Notes: generated by a model not told the origin, from the letters alone. Shown: positions 1-12,900, counted from the stretch's first letter. The stretch: DNA of 64,000 nucleotides from Apus apus (GCF_020740795.1 NC_067287.1:16631501-16695500); one strand, 5' to 3'. Made by a program: numbers and translations.

Positions 1-45
1 TGTCGGCGTCCCGGCCCCCACACGCCCGTCCCGCTCGGCGTTAGC

Positions 46-1011
46 ATGGGCACGGTGCTCTCCCTCTCGCCCGCCCCCTCCTCGGGCAAGGGCGGCGGCG
101 GCGGGGGTCTGCTGGCCGACAAGGCTCCGGGAAGGGTGCCGGGCAAGGGCGAGAGCCGGCTGAAGCGCCCCGGCGTGCTCATCTCGGCGCTCACCTGGAA
201 GCGGCTGGTGGCCGCCTCGGCCAAGAAGAAGAAGAACACCAAGAAGGTGACGCCGAATCCCGGTGGCGGGGCCCCGGGGGGGGGCCCGGAGCAGCCCGAC
301 CCGCTGGTCGTCCAGCGCAACCGCGAGAACTTGCGCAAGTCGGTGGTGGCGCCGACCGACGGCGCCAAGCAGGGCCCGCTGGCCGTGCCGGTGCCCACCG
401 TGCCCTCGGCGCCGCAGGAGCTGCACCCGGGCTCCGGTGGGGGCAAACCACCGCCGCCGCCGCCGCCGCCGGCCGGCAGCCGCGCCCCGGGCTCCCCTCG
501 CCGTGTGGTGGTGCAGGCGTCCACCGGCGAGCTGCTGCGCTGCCTGGGGGACTTCGTGTGCCGCCGCTGCTACCGGCTGAAGGAGCTGAGCCCCGGCGAG
601 CTCATCTCCTGGTTCCGCAGCGTGGACCGCTCGCTGCTGCTGCAGGGCTGGCAGGACCAGGGCTTCATCACCCCGGCCAACCTGGTGTTCGTCTATCTGC
701 TGTGCCGGGAAGCGCTGCGGGGTGAAGACATCGGGACGCAGGCCGAGCTGCAGGCCTCCTTCCTCACCTGTCTCTATCTCGCCTACTCCTACATGGGCAA
801 CGAGATCTCCTACCCGCTCAAGCCCTTCCTGGTGGAAGGCGACAAGGGGCGCTTCTGGGAGCGCTGCCTGGGCATCATCCAGCGCCTCAGCGCCAAGATG
901 CTGCGAATCAACGCGGACCCGCACTACTTCACGCAACTCTTCCAGGACCTCAAGAGCGAGGGCGAGGGCGGAGACGGGTCCAAGCACTGGACGATCAGCC
1001 TGGACCGTTAG
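46..1011 (+). CDS. CDK5R2: CDK5R2, neuronal CDK5 activator p39
   Basis: Single-exon, 321-residue reading frame encoding the regulatory subunit that binds and activates CDK5 in neurons. The start is set by MGTVLSLSP, the family's N-myristoylation context (Gly2), which anchors the protein to membranes. A basic stretch at residues 58-68 ([12 protein letters not shown]) matches the p35/p39 N-terminal region. Residues 130-145 are Gly/Pro-rich with eight prolines in a row. The CDK5-binding, cyclin-box-like domain runs from about residue 158 to 300 and includes [21 protein letters not shown] and [15 protein letters not shown]. The C-terminus is KHWTISLDR. The human protein, from memory 367 residues, is longer; the difference lies in low-complexity N-terminal sequence. 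The gene is intronless in other vertebrates too. The frame is intact. Its neighbour FEV is convergent, as in human 2q35. Identity is near certain. Confidence 0.97.
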   Translation: MGTVLSLSPAPSSGKGGGGGGLLADKAPGRVPGKGESRLKRPGVLISALTWKRLVAASAKKKKNTKKVTPNPGGGAPGGGPEQPDPLVVQRNRENLRKSVVAPTDGAKQGPLAVPVPTVPSAPQELHPGSGGGKPPPPPPPPAGSRAPGSPRRVVVQASTGELLRCLGDFVCRRCYRLKELSPGELISWFRSVDRSLLLQGWQDQGFITPANLVFVYLLCREALRGEDIGTQAELQASFLTCLYLAYSYMGNEISYPLKPFLVEGDKGRFWERCLGIIQRLSAKMLRINADPHYFTQLFQDLKSEGEGGDGSKHWTISLDR

Positions 1012-1351
1012 GGAGGTACCGGACCCCCAGCACCGGGGTGGAAGGGGCCGCGCAAAGAGGGGCGGGGGAGGCGGAGGACTGCGGGAACCCCCCTCCCCCC
1101 CCAACTCCCCGCATCCTCCTCGCCTTCCTCCCTCCCCAGCCGCCAGCTCCACGGAGACGTTGCCTAGACCCTCCTTGCTCCGGATCCGGCCTCTCCCCCC
1201 CCCCCCCCCCCTCTATTCCGACCCCCTGGGGGCTGCGCTCCGGGACACCGAGACGGCAGAGAAGACCGGAGGAAAGGGGGGGGGGACACACTGTTCCTCC
1301 CCCTTGCGCGATGGGGAAGCGAGGGCGGCTGCCTGGATGCGTTTTCTCTAG

Positions 1352-1357
1352 AATAAA
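1352..1357 (+). terminator. Proximal poly(A) signal AATAAA, CDK5R2
   Basis: Canonical hexamer 341 bases after the stop codon. It is followed at once by a G9 run, which could act as the G-rich downstream element. Confidence 0.5.
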
Positions 1358-1861
1358 AAGGGGGGGGGGTAAGAAAATGGATATTTGGGGGTCCGGGGTA
1401 GGAGGGGCCCGAGGTGTGGGGGGGTGTCTCAAGGGTGCATGTGGAGGGGCCCCCCCTCTGCGGGCAGGGCCGGGTCGCGCGCCGCTGCCCTCCCCGGAGC
1501 TGTCCGTGGTGCTGGAGCCGCCGCGCCTGAGCAGACAAAGGCGGCGGGGGGGGGGGGGAAAGGACCGACCGCGGGCTCTCGTGTCGTGGGCGCTGCCTCC
1601 CCCCGCCCCTCCTTCGGGCATGAGCCCCTTTGTTCGGGCCGCTGTGGGGGGCGCCCACCCCTCTCGTCCCTGCTGGTATCCCACCTCCCTCCCAGGTGTG
1701 CCCCCCCAAACAGGGTCACAGTGGGGTGAGTGAGTGACCCCCACCTCGGCTTGCTGAGGGGAAAGGGATCTGTGCCAGAGGAGGCCTGGGGGGTTCGGGG
1801 GGAGGGGGTATGCTATGGGGGGAGGAGGCTATCCCTCTCCCCTTGCTTTGCTTCACTGGAG

Positions 1862-1867
1862 AATAAA
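1862..1867 (+). terminator. Distal poly(A) signal AATAAA, CDK5R2
   Basis: Canonical hexamer followed within about 30 bases by a G/T-rich stretch (GGCTTGGTGGTGGC), the expected downstream element. This makes it the better of the two candidate CDK5R2 3' ends. Confidence 0.55.
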
Positions 1868-2125
1868 GAGGCGGCCTGGACAGGCTTGGTGGTGGCTCCC
1901 TGGACTTGTTGGGCTGTGGGGTGCAAGGGGGAATTTTCCTCCCTGATGAGAGTTGGGGGTCAGAATTTCACCCCTGTTTTTTGTGCCCAAGGCCAGTCCT
2001 GGTCCACCTGAGTGCTCCTGTGAGCTCTCCTGGCCTCCTTCATTCTAGACAGAAATGCCTGATGCCCATCTGCTGCTCTGCATTTAATGAGGATCCCTCA
2101 GCTGATGTCACACCTCCATTTTAAT

Positions 2126-2147
2126 CTATTTATTTATTTATTTATTT
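2126..2147 (+). repeat. (ATTT)n / ATTTA repeat
   Basis: About five overlapping ATTTA units in an otherwise GC-rich region, directly downstream of CDK5R2 and in its orientation. It is either a short microsatellite or an AU-rich stability element, if the transcript extends this far. Confidence 0.75.
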
Positions 2148-5100
2148 TGTCCCAAAGCTACCCCTCCTTCCTTCGTATCTCTGCTCTGCAGGGCTGGGCT
2201 CCCTTCCCTGGCAGCAGCAAGCTGTGGGAACTGTGTTGCTAGCCTGGTTGCCAGCCCTGTGCTTCTGCAGACCACCAGGGAGTGGGGTGGAGAAGGGGAA
2301 GGCTTTGCCTTTCTCACAGCTGGTTGCTATGCTTTCAGGCTACTGAATTTGTCAGGGCTTTTTTAGCAAGTTCCACAGCACACACTGTCCTGTTGGGGTC
2401 TGCGTGCAGTGCTTCCCCAGCCTTTCTGAGCCGGGCGCTCAGGCTCTCCTGAGCTGGGAAGAGCTGTGCTGGCTCTGCAGGTCATGGAGGGTAAGCTGGA
2501 TTCTCTCTACCTTTGTGTGCATCAGCAGAGCTGCTAATTAGGCCCAATCTGGCTCATTCAGGCAAAGCTGTACTGCCAGGAAGACAGCACAGATGTCCCT
2601 GTGACGGGGGCTGACCTGGCAGGGTGCTGTGCAAGGCTTTTCTGTGGCTGCATGAACTCATTGAGACCTATGCTGCTCCTCTCCTCCCTGTCCGTAATGG
2701 GTGCTCTTCTCCCTGCCTTTAGAGTGACATTCCCGTAACCTTGTGGTGAGCTGTCTGGGCCAAAATGTACTCATGGCCTACCCCAAATTTGGCCATATCC
2801 ATGTCTGGTGCTGGGGAGGGTAGTAGCTCTGACTCTGGCTTAAACAGAGATGGAATTGGATGCTTATAGCTCCTATAGGGATGCTGGGTGAGCATGTTGC
2901 AGAGAGGGAAACTGAGGTAAAGAGAGATGAAGCAGCATGCTGCAATTCAGCAAGAGGAGTCTACAGCATCACAGGCTTACACCCAAGCCATTGGTGCCAG
3001 CTGTCTCCACCCTGAGCCTGTCCAGTGACCCTATACTCCTGGCCACGGGGCTTTATAGAGTCTCCTCTCTAGAGCTGAACGACCTGCCAGCTCTGGTGGA
3101 GGTTTCTCACCCTATAGATCCCCTCAGAGATGCTCTCAGGGTCCTTCCAGCCTTAAGCTCCAGCCTTTTAAAATGCTTCCAGCTGCAGCAAGACCGTGTC
3201 CTTACCCCCCTCCCTTGTGTTTCATTGATTAAAAGTGCTAGGCCTCACTGGGGGATTTAGGAAGAGCTAATTGCAGGCTGGTAATTGAAGACAGCTTGGA
3301 CTCTCTAGAAATGTCAAGGAATGAGAGAAAAGCTAAGATGCTCCTGTGCATTTAAATATGCATCGGCGGCTCAGACAGAGCCTTACCGAGGGAAGAGATG
3401 TCTGGTTTTTCCTCCCCCAGAGGACCTTGTGCAGCTGCTGTTGGGAGCAGGGCAGGGTGAGCACTATCTTACCTTGGAGCCTCCTGCTCCCCTTAAGGCA
3501 AAGGGGAGGTGTGGGGGGGCAAAAGCATAGAGGGATACTGAGGATGGAAATCCCCAGACAATGCTGGGAGCTTGGCATTTTCCACTTTCACAAGCTGTGT
3601 GCTTTACCCTGCTGGGCCCCTGTGTGATACCATGGGAGTACGGGCTCGGGAGCCAGTTGTGGGGCAGCAGCAGGGGGATAGATAGAGCCTGTCCCCAAAC
3701 TTTTGGTTCCTGCAGCCACTCAGTGGTCCCCAAGACCCTCTTGGGAGGGGCTGGGAAAACCCCCTCACTGCCAGCCGCAGTGCTTAGCAGTGTTTGGGAT
3801 TGCAGGGATGGGGGAATTCACATCAGGTTTGGGGCTCAGCAGTAGAGCAGGAGGGCCAAGTCAGGGATCCATCAGCACAGAGCTTTGGGGAAGGATCCCA
3901 GCCCTTTCCTGGTTCAAAATTCCTCCAACAGCAACACATCCCCACAGTGGATGTCACATCTGTTCCACCCCATGTTGCAGCAGGGGAGGTGGTCACAAGC
4001 TGTATAGTGCAGCCTGCAGTGGGTTCAGCCACTCCTGCCTCAGGGAGGTCTTTGTTCAGACCATTGCTCCCCAAAGATGTATGGGGCTGCTGGAGGCACC
4101 CTGAGTGGCAGTGGGTCCTCAGAATGCATAGTCATCTGTGTAAGTGGGGGATTTATGCCTGGAGCTTGTAGAGCAACAGCTCTGTAGGACTGCCCTTCCC
4201 TTGCTGTTCTGTCTGCAGAGCACATCCCATGCACTGGACATGCTGGCCATAGCACGGGGGCATGGAGGAGTGATGAGTGGCCAGAGCAGCCAGTCTGGGG
4301 AGCTGTGCCTCCTCCTGCTGGACAAACAGCGGGGAAGCTGTGCTCCTGCAATTAAGAGTTGGCAGCATCCCCCAGAGTGACTTGGAGCTTCTCTGTGGGG
4401 AGGAAACCGTTCCGGATGATGCAGACCCGGCGCCTCCACGGCTGGCAAAGAACCTGCTTTCTACACAAGCCCTTCTCCTCCTTTCAGCTGCAAGGATGAC
4501 GGATAACATGTTCTTCAAGGCAGAAGGAAGTGGGAAGTCTATCTTCTGCCACTGTGGGAGCTACTTGGACACTGGCTTAATCATACCATTTGGCTATTGC
4601 TGCTCTGCTAACTTGTGGGTGCAGGTTTCTGGTCCCCTCCCTGCTCCATTGCACTTTGGTCACAGCTGCTGGTGGGATATCTAAGGGGGAAGATGAGAAC
4701 AAAATGATACAGGGAAATGGCAGCAAATGGCAGAGCGAGCATGAGGAGTCCTAAACTAAATTGGCTGATATTTCTAGCCAACGGTCTCAGCTGATGGGGG
4801 ATGCATTCAGGCAGGGTTGGGAACCTGCAAGAGGCTTTGAGCTGTGCCTGTACTCAGGGTCAGGCATAAGACTGAGGGAGGTGAGACCGCAGCCAGTTTG
4901 GTCCCTGCTGTAGCCAAAATGTGGCCTGTGGCATTGCCTGGCTGGTGGGAATGGGGCTGAGTAGCACAGACTGGAGAGAGCTCTGTGCCAAGAAGCTGAG
5001 GTGGGTGGAGAAGGGGAACCAGATGCCTTGGAGTCCTGCTGTGACGGTCAATCTCTGGCACAGAGCCTGGCAGAGCAGAGAGCCAGGGCTGCCTAGGCTG

Positions 5101-6142
5101 TGGATGGTGTCCAGCCCAGTGGAGAGGTGAGCATGGAAGTTACCCTGTGCTGTGTCCCCTGCCTGTCTCATGGTCCTCTGTCACCCCTGGGGACCGAGCT
5201 CCTTGGGGGATGGCCAGGAAGCACCAAGCTGTGGCCTAGGGCAGACATGGGGAGCCTGCCCTGGGCAGTGAGTGGCCCCGGGCTGGACTGGGTGCAGCTC
5301 TCTCATCAGAAGTCCCGCATTAGAGTGTAATCTGGCATTAGCGCATTAATCCAGTCTTCCCCGCTGCCTGGCCCCTGCCCCCAGCAGAGTCCAGCCCAAG
5401 GTCTCAGTGTACTGCTGGGCAGAAGCAGCTCCAGGACACTGGACATCCCAGCAGCCCTTGCATTAGCACCCAAGAGCAGATAGCAGCAGGGCAACGTTTG
5501 GAACTCCATCCAGAGCACCCTTGTGTCTGGGGAGGGCAGTGAGCGGGGAGTAAACCAGAAATGCACAAAGGTGCATCTAGGGTGGCCCAAGCTCCAACTG
5601 CATTGGCAAAGGAGAAAGCAGCATATTTTGGAACCTCCTTGGAGGGGCTTTAAGAGGGGGTTTGGGGCCCAGCTGCCTGCACCTGCAGGCTCTAGCCGAG
5701 CCACACTGTCACGAAGTGCTTTGCAGGGAGCCAGGCCAAGGGAAGGTGGCGTCTGGAGAGAGGATGTGAGTCAGCAGCTTGCGGGGGGGCGGTACTGAGA
5801 CGGGGAGCTATCGAAGTGGAGATGTGGCCAGGAGGAAATAAGTGGGAATTGGGAGAGCTGGAGGGGGAGCAGCGGTGGGCAGGGAGGCAGCCCATGTCCC
5901 CTGTGACAAACATGACCTGGCTGTGCTCCGATGACTCTTCTCAGCATGAGTAATGAAAGAAGTGGTGGTGTGGCTCTGCTAAAATAGGAGACGGGCTACT
6001 CCCTCCCACTTCTGATCCCTTGCTGGGGGGCTGGAAGGCTTTGTGGGAGTTGGAGCAGTCCCCCCTGCCATCCTGGTAAGAGGCTGAGGCCAAGGCTCAA
6101 TCCTGCTCTCTTGCTGGCTAAGCAGAGCCAGACATAAAGATT

Positions 6143-6170
6143 AAGGTTTTTTCAAGTAGGAAAAAACCTT
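6143..6170. repeat. Perfect 11-bp inverted repeat with 6-nt loop
   Basis: AAGGTTTTTTC (6143-6153) and GAAAAAACCTT (6160-6170) are exact reverse complements separated by AAGTAG. On the + strand the stem carries a T run, on the - strand an A run. Confidence 0.85.
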
Positions 6171-8379
6171 CTGCCTTTAATCACAAGCAGCAGAAGAAGC
6201 TGCCAGGCCATGTGGTCTGCTCCCCTGCTCTTCCCAGTGCAGACTGAGGCCCTTTGGAACCATGTTATCCCATCGCATGCTGGGCAGAGCACCTGAGAAC
6301 TATCCACAGGTTAGTTTGGAGCCTGCAAATGCACTGGGTCCATGCTCTCTGCTGCCAGCCACCTGGGACAGGCTTCCCACCCAGGGACTGTGCTCCCCCA
6401 TCAAGGCCCTGGGCCAGGCACCTCCGGTCAGGGCCAGGGGTAACAGTTCCACTGGGAACCATGCCGGGCTCAGCCCTGCTCACCCATTGGCAGGATTTTG
6501 CTGCAGTCTGCTGTGAGCCGGCAGTTTTGGTGACTGAGGACAGCAGCACTGCTGTCAGGCTGGGTCAGATGGGGCTCTGGGTAGGGGGGAGGCTGGCGTA
6601 GGGCAGGAGGTGCTCTGAACCCCCCTCCAGTAAGCGCAGCATGGTGTGTGTGTGGGGGGGTGCTGCTCCCAGTGAAGCCTGGGGATGGGAGCATCCCAGG
6701 TTGCCATGGTGACACCTGCTGCATCCTCAGACAGGGGCGAGCATCGCTGGCGCAATCTGCATGGATGTCCATCTTCCCTCCTGGCTGCTGTCCCCGGGGG
6801 CTGCAGGGCTGGTTCCTGGCTTTTGGGATGGCACTCTGGTGCAGGGGGACTCTTCCAGGTGAGCGTAGTGCAAAGCTAAGCAAACCCTCAGCTGCAGCCT
6901 GTTGCACTGGGGGTGTGAGGTGCTCCTCCCTCTTCCAGGAAGGTAACTTGCCCCTTTCCCCAGCATGTCTTGGCCTACATGCAGCAAGGACCAGGATTGC
7001 TTCCCTGGTGCAGGCATTGATAGAAGAGGTAAGAACTGGATGGTGGGGGGGGAGGGGAGGAGCTGGGGGACACAGACTACAAGTGACCCACATCCTTTAA
7101 TCCATGTGCTGCCCTGCGTCATGTAGTTACCTAAGTCCTGGTGCAGGGTCCCCCAGCAGAGGCACAGCCTCGTGGCTCTGAGGGACCCAGCTGTGGCCAG
7201 CCCCTTCATTTTGCCTTTGTAAGGCCAAGCTGGGGGGGGGTCTCCAGTCTGAGCGCTAGTTGCATGGAGATAATTACTCTTTGATGTCCCCTGCCCCTTC
7301 AACTCCTGCTGTCCTTGGGGACCAGGCTGTGCAAGGCTCAGGGACACTGGAGAAAGGGACAGCACCCCCAGTCCCTGCAGCTTCTTTCTCATACATGGGC
7401 TCCCCCTGGCAGCATCAGCCCCCACTCCATCCCACAGCCTGAGCTCTCTCCAAAGAAGACACTGACATCAGATCCTTCTCCCTTAAGCTCATTAGGGCAG
7501 TGAAGACACATCTGAGCAGATACCACCAAGGCCATGAGAGTCCCTGGACTCTGAAGGGGTGGTGAGGGGTGCAGTGCAGAGCTCCCAGATCTGAGGGCTG
7601 CTCTGATCTAGGGGATGCAGAGCCAGGGGTGAGGGGATGTCCCCCACCCTGAGCTGGGTAATTGCATGTCACCCCTTCCCTACACTGCTGGCTGCATCCC
7701 TGCTATAAGCTTGGCCCCCAGCCCTGGCACCCTGGACCCCCTACGGGCATGGGATGGGAAGCACACCCCCTGGGAGGAGGGGGCAGGTGGAAGGCAGCTG
7801 CTGAGCCCACACCAGCCATTGTGAGCACCAGTGGATCTGTTTGTCTATTTCTGGAGCTGAGGAAGCAGTGCTGCTGTGCTCACCCCACCATCAGTCACCT
7901 GGCCCCATGGCTCAGGATCTCACTCCTGGCCCAGCACAGCCCAGCAGGAACACCTGTGGCAGGATCAGGCTGTGCTGGGCCCAGTGCATTGCTCCACGCT
8001 GGTTGTACAAGGCTCTGTGGGTCACAATAGATCTGTCTCCTGACATCCAGAATTCCCCTGCGTGATGGCAGGGTGGCAGATGTCCTACTAGGTCAACTGT
8101 GTCTCCTCTTTGTCTTCAGCTGCCACATCCTCTTGACAGCCTGGGAAGAGGGTATGTAGCTTGCCTGGAGGAACGTATCAAGCCAGTGGCTTCTAACTCT
8201 GCTCTATCTCTTGTGGGGCTTTAAAAGCCAGAGGTGATTCTCAGAGAAAAGACAGTGTGTGGGACAAAGCAAGGTGGCTGCATCCTCTCCATCCCAGCTA
8301 TACAGGTGCTCTGGCTTGGATTTGCTGGGGGGTTTCCCCTCTCACCACTCCCCTGCAGACATGAGAGGACACAGGTCAC

Positions 8380-9477
8380 AGCACCTCTCTGTTTTATTGA
8401 AGACCAATCCCTCCCCTCAGCCAGTGCAGATCCCAACATGTCCAATTCTTCTGCACACACTGGGCCACATTCCTGCTCCAGAGGTTGAGGCCACCTCCTT
8501 GGACCCGGGGAGAGAGACCCAGGGCTGCCTCTCAGTGCCTGGGGCTCCCAGCCCTGCTGTCATCCCTTCTGCTCCACCTCCCACCCAGCCTTGCCTTGGG
8601 GAGTGTCTCCACCCATGGAAGGTGTCCCATGCGAGGGGCTAAAGCCACAGTAAAGCTGGAACATTAAACTTGGAAGTGACCAGTAAAACATGGGGTCATG
8701 CGCATGGTGTTGTGGACCATCCCATGTGGTCCTTGGGCACTGGGGAGAGGGCAGAGTTGCAGGGCTGTGCTTCCTCCAGGCTCTGGCATTTCCCTCTGAA
8801 GGCTGCACCCTGTGCCTGTTCCTGGCACCTCCAACCCCAGAGCTCTACCTAGCAGGAGTTAACACATGCAGGGCACCCACCCTCCAGACCAAAGCTTCTC
8901 CTGAGGTTTGGAGAAGGCCAACATCAGCAGGTGTAGGAGGCATGGGGGAAAGGAAGGCTTTGGAGACAATGGTGGGGAACCAAGGAGCGGCAAGGAGGGT
9001 CCCCTTTCCCTGCCCCTGTCCAGTGGGACCTTCAGCCATGGACAAAGCTGCCCTGGGACTCCAGCACCTGGCTTGTCTGTGCAAGAAGAGGAGAGGACAG
9101 GTGCAGGCTGTGGGAAGAGCTAAGGACGTTCATGGAGCAGGCAGCATGTTGTAAAGGAAAGGAGGAGCACAGTCCCTGACAGGAGAGCCCATGTGTTTTC
9201 TTTTCAGTCACTCTGTGCTTTAGATATCCATATCCATTTCCAGGACCATGGATCCCTTCTGACCCTAAATTTAGATGGCTTTTGTCCTCTAGCCACCCAC
9301 ACCAGGGAACCAACCCAGCTACCCTGCAACCACCCCTTGACCCCCATGCCACTCTTCCAATCTAGAAGGGGGGCAACTGAGAGCAGGGCACGATCCCACC
9401 CCCCCCATCCCTCCCTGCTGAGTTCCACAGCCCCATGCTGCCAGAGACAGGGAGGTCCACCTGGCATGGCCCAGCCT
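8380..9477 (-). other. FEV: FEV 3' untranslated region (inferred)
   Basis: Non-coding stretch between the FEV stop and its first AATAAA. No second gene or repeat is visible in it. Confidence 0.5.
8393..8398 (-). terminator. Poly(A) signal AATAAA, FEV
   Basis: First canonical hexamer on the - strand after the FEV stop. It implies a 3'UTR of about 1.08 kb. A GU-rich tract (GGTGCTGTGACCTGTG) follows within 30 bases. Confidence 0.6.
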
Positions 9478-9989
9478 CTAATGGTAATGGTTGTTCATGT
9501 TGTTGAGGTGGGAGGCTGCCATGGCACTGAATGGGGCAGAGGGCTGGAGCCCATGCCCAGGGTAGAGGGAGGGGCTGGAGCCAGGCCAGTAGGAGAAGCC
9601 AGCTGGTGTCACCCCTGAGGTCATGAGGTTGAGTTTGGAGATGCCTGAGAAGGGCAAGGGGGCTAGATTGCCCTGAAATTTGTAGAGGGTGTGATCAGGG
9701 GTGGCTGGCTGGCACACCTGTGCCAGCCCGTGGAAGTCGAACTTGTAGGCGTAGCGCTTGCCATGGACCTTGGTCATGATGTTCTTGTCGTAGTAGTAGC
9801 GCAGCGCCCGGCTCAGCTTGTCGTAGTTCATGTTGGGTTTGCTCTTCCGCTCGCCCCAGCGCCGCGCCACCTCGTCAGGGTCGATCAGCTTGAACTCCCC
9901 GTTCGTGCCTTCCCAGGCGATGCAGTTCAGGTTGGCCCGGTCCGAGAGCAGCTCCAGCAGGAACTGCCACAGCTGGATCTGCCCACTGC
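9478..9989 (-). CDS. FEV: FEV coding exon 3 (ETS domain and C-terminus)
   Basis: Acceptor CCTTGCAG, then the codons for SGQIQLWQF; it ends with stop TAG. The whole DNA-binding domain sits in this one exon, as in other ERG-subfamily genes. Confidence 0.96.
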
Positions 9990-12900
9990 CTGCAAGGTCC
10001 AGTCCCAGAGAGGTTAAAACTCCCTCTCAGGGCACAAGGAGTAGGACAGGATATGCCCCAGTCTCCTCAACTCCCTGAAAACAAATACCTGCTCATTTGC
10101 TTTGGCATGAGGATCTGGCCTGGTTCTTTCATCTGAAGCCCCAAGAGGGAGGTATCTTGGCAGCACCCACATCCATCCCATCACCCGTAATCCCCACTGA
10201 CACCTATGCTTGAAACTGGGCTGGTGTCACAGCACGACCCCTGCCCATCTCTAGGGGCACTGTGCCCTGCAAGGATGTCTCCATGGCAAGCTGAAGTTGG
10301 GGTTCAATTCTGCTCTGACCTGCACCCCTGTCAGGCATGGGTGGGTATAGGGGAAGGAGGATCCAGAAAAGGGCAGGACCTGCTGTGGTTTTGAATCAGG
10401 CACCAATGATCCTTATCTTTGGAGAAAAACGGTCCTCTCTGAGCCACGGCTATTGCACCCACAGCTTACAGTAAGGAGCACCCTTGGTGGGTTACCAAGA
10501 TGCCCCTGTGCTTGGCTGTGCACACTCAGGAGCCTGGCACAGCTAAACATGCCCATGGCGAGGCACAGAACAGGCTCCACTAAGTCTGGCCAGAGGTCAC
10601 CAGAGGAGAGGGTCCCTGGACCTTCAGGTGATGTGCAGTCCCACCTCTGGGACCCAGCTACCCTGCAGTGCAGCCCTGCATTAAACCAGACCCCTCCCAC
10701 ACCCTCCCAAGCAGCACCACCTGCACTGCCCTGCTCCCAACCCCAACCCTTGCAGCATAGGCCTTTCCAGTGGCAGAGGAAGCGTCTTTTCATTTCATCC
10801 TCCTCCCAGGACTTTTCTGCCATTATTTTGTCTAATGGGGATTAGATGCCACACAGAGTTTTGGCACCCACGACACCCGCGTCACTCCCACATTTCAGCT
10901 GCATTTCCCACAGAGAACCACACTGTCCTGCTTGTTTCACACCTGCCTGTTTTAACTGGTGCCCTCCAATTCTTGCTCTGGAAGTAGTGAGAAAGACCTG
11001 TTCCCCATCCATCCTTATTCCACCAAACCCCTGCTCAGACATCCCGATGCAGACGGACAAGCCCAGATCTTTCCAAAGTATGTTATTTCCAAATCTCCCA
11101 TCCTGGAAACTAGGTGGGAGGTACGTCCTTTCTAGGGGTACATCTGCAGCCCTTGTCCCTTCTCCATCCCCACAGCAGCCCCCCACCCTGGGCTTCTGCT
11201 GTCCCCCACTGATGGGGTGCCTCATGCCATGCCAGGAGGGCAGGGAGGCTTTGGGGGGTGCAGCTGGGTGGGGTGGCAAGGCTCAATCCTGCCTGTTGCA
11301 GGGTGCTGTGCTGCAATGCCTGGTAGCTTCTCAAGGAAACCTCCAGGAATCCAGAAAGGTTCTAAATGCAGTGTGGTGCACAGAGGATGGCTGGAGCAGA
11401 GTCCATAGTGCAGAGGCAAAAGGTTGCCCCCCACAACCAGTCCCAGCTTTGCCCCCCTCCCTCCCTTAAACCAGAGTGTTCCCTGGCTCCTTGTCTCCTT
11501 GCCAGGGAGGGAAGGTACACAGCCCAAACACCACAGCACTGGCCCCACGCCTGCCTGATGACCAGCCCTGCTGCACTCCCCAGCAGGGTCCAGGCTGCTC
11601 CCCAGCCAGCGCTTGGCTGATCCCCGGGATTCCTGGACGACTTTATCCGAATGGATGGCTCCCGCTCCCGGGGATCCATCATCTCCCAGCCGACCCATGC
11701 CCTGCTCAAGCCCCAACCCTGCACCAGCAGCTGATGGCGGCTCCCGGGCACAGCTTCCCAAACCCGGATTAGCCCCCACAGCTCCCATCCCGTCGAATGC
11801 CTCGGAGCAGCGGCGAAGACCCAAGCTGGGGGAGCCAGCTGGGACCCGAGGTGGGCCGGGGTGCTGGACACCGGGCTCCCCCTCCGCTGCAACGGGACGG
11901 GGGCTGCAGGCCGCCGGGGCTCGGCCGCTTTTCCCAGTCTGTCAGTTTTGGCGGCGGGATGCACCCGGTACACGGACGGGAGGAGAGAGGTCTGCGGGGC
12001 GGAGGAGGGTGCGTGTGCCCGGGGTGTCCGCGCTCCGGGAGGGCCAGGGGGGAGCGGTGCCGGTCCCGAGGAAGGGGCAGCGATGCTCTTACCTTTCTGC
12101 ACGCCCGGGCTGAGAGACCCCCACGCCTGGCTCTTGCCGTCTTTGAACAAAGTTTCCCCAACTGGATCTGGGGAGGAAAAAAGGGCGCGGGTGGGGGTGG
12201 AGGGAGGGGGACGGGGCCAGGCGGGACCGCGACCTCTCGGCGCCCACCCGCGGGCAGCCTCCCCGCAGCCCCCGGCCGCTCCCCCTCGCCTGCCCCGCCG
12301 CCGCGGCGAAGCCAGGAAGCGCGTCCAGGAAAAAGGAAATCCGATTTCCGACGGAGCCGGGGAAGCTTTTAAATAGGAATAGAAAATCCTGCGGGCTCGG
12401 GTAGAAAGGAGAGAGGGACAGAGCTGCGGGGCAAGGGGAGAGGGAAAGGAGGCGGCTGTGGTGGAAGGATGGGTGCAGGAGCAGCGGGTGGAAAGAAAGA
12501 CGAGTATCAATGTTTGGGGAGCGGCCAGATGGGGAGAGCAGAGATAGATGGAGAGGTGGATGGAAAGAAGGAAGGAAGGGGAGATGGGTGGATGAATGGA
12601 AAGGCAGAAAGGAGAATGGATGAGTGGGTAGATGGAGAGAAGAATAAGAATCAGGAGGGAAGGAAGGGCGAGAGGTGGATGGGTGGAAGGAAGGGCAGGT
12701 AATGGGTAAGACGGTGGAAAACAGGCTGATAGAAATGATACAGGGTAGGTGGAGGGGATTGCTGGTAGTGAGGACAGAAAGAGGGACAGAGGGACAAGGA
12801 AGTGGGGTGGAAGGATGGATGGAAGCACACGGGAAAGGTGAATGGGTGGGAAGGCTGGGTTCGAAGGACCAAGGAGTGGATGGAAGGCTGGAAGAACAGG

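Larger units (their letters stand above)
1012..1880 (+). other. CDK5R2: CDK5R2 3' untranslated region (probable extent)
   Basis: GC-rich sequence after the CDK5R2 stop with long C and G homopolymers. It contains two AATAAA hexamers, at 1352-1357 and 1862-1867. Use of the second would give a 3'UTR of about 0.87 kb. The real 3' end is not known from sequence alone, and a longer form reaching the ATTT repeat at about 2.13 kb is possible. Confidence 0.6.
1868..8392. other. CDK5R2-FEV intergenic region, no gene seen
   Basis: No frame in this 6.5 kb resembles a known protein; the open stretches are the chance ORFs expected of GC-rich DNA. Points of note are an ATTT repeat (2128-2147), a perfect hairpin (6143-6170) and a TAAT-rich patch (5310-5352). 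No interspersed repeat was recognised. Confidence 0.6.
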
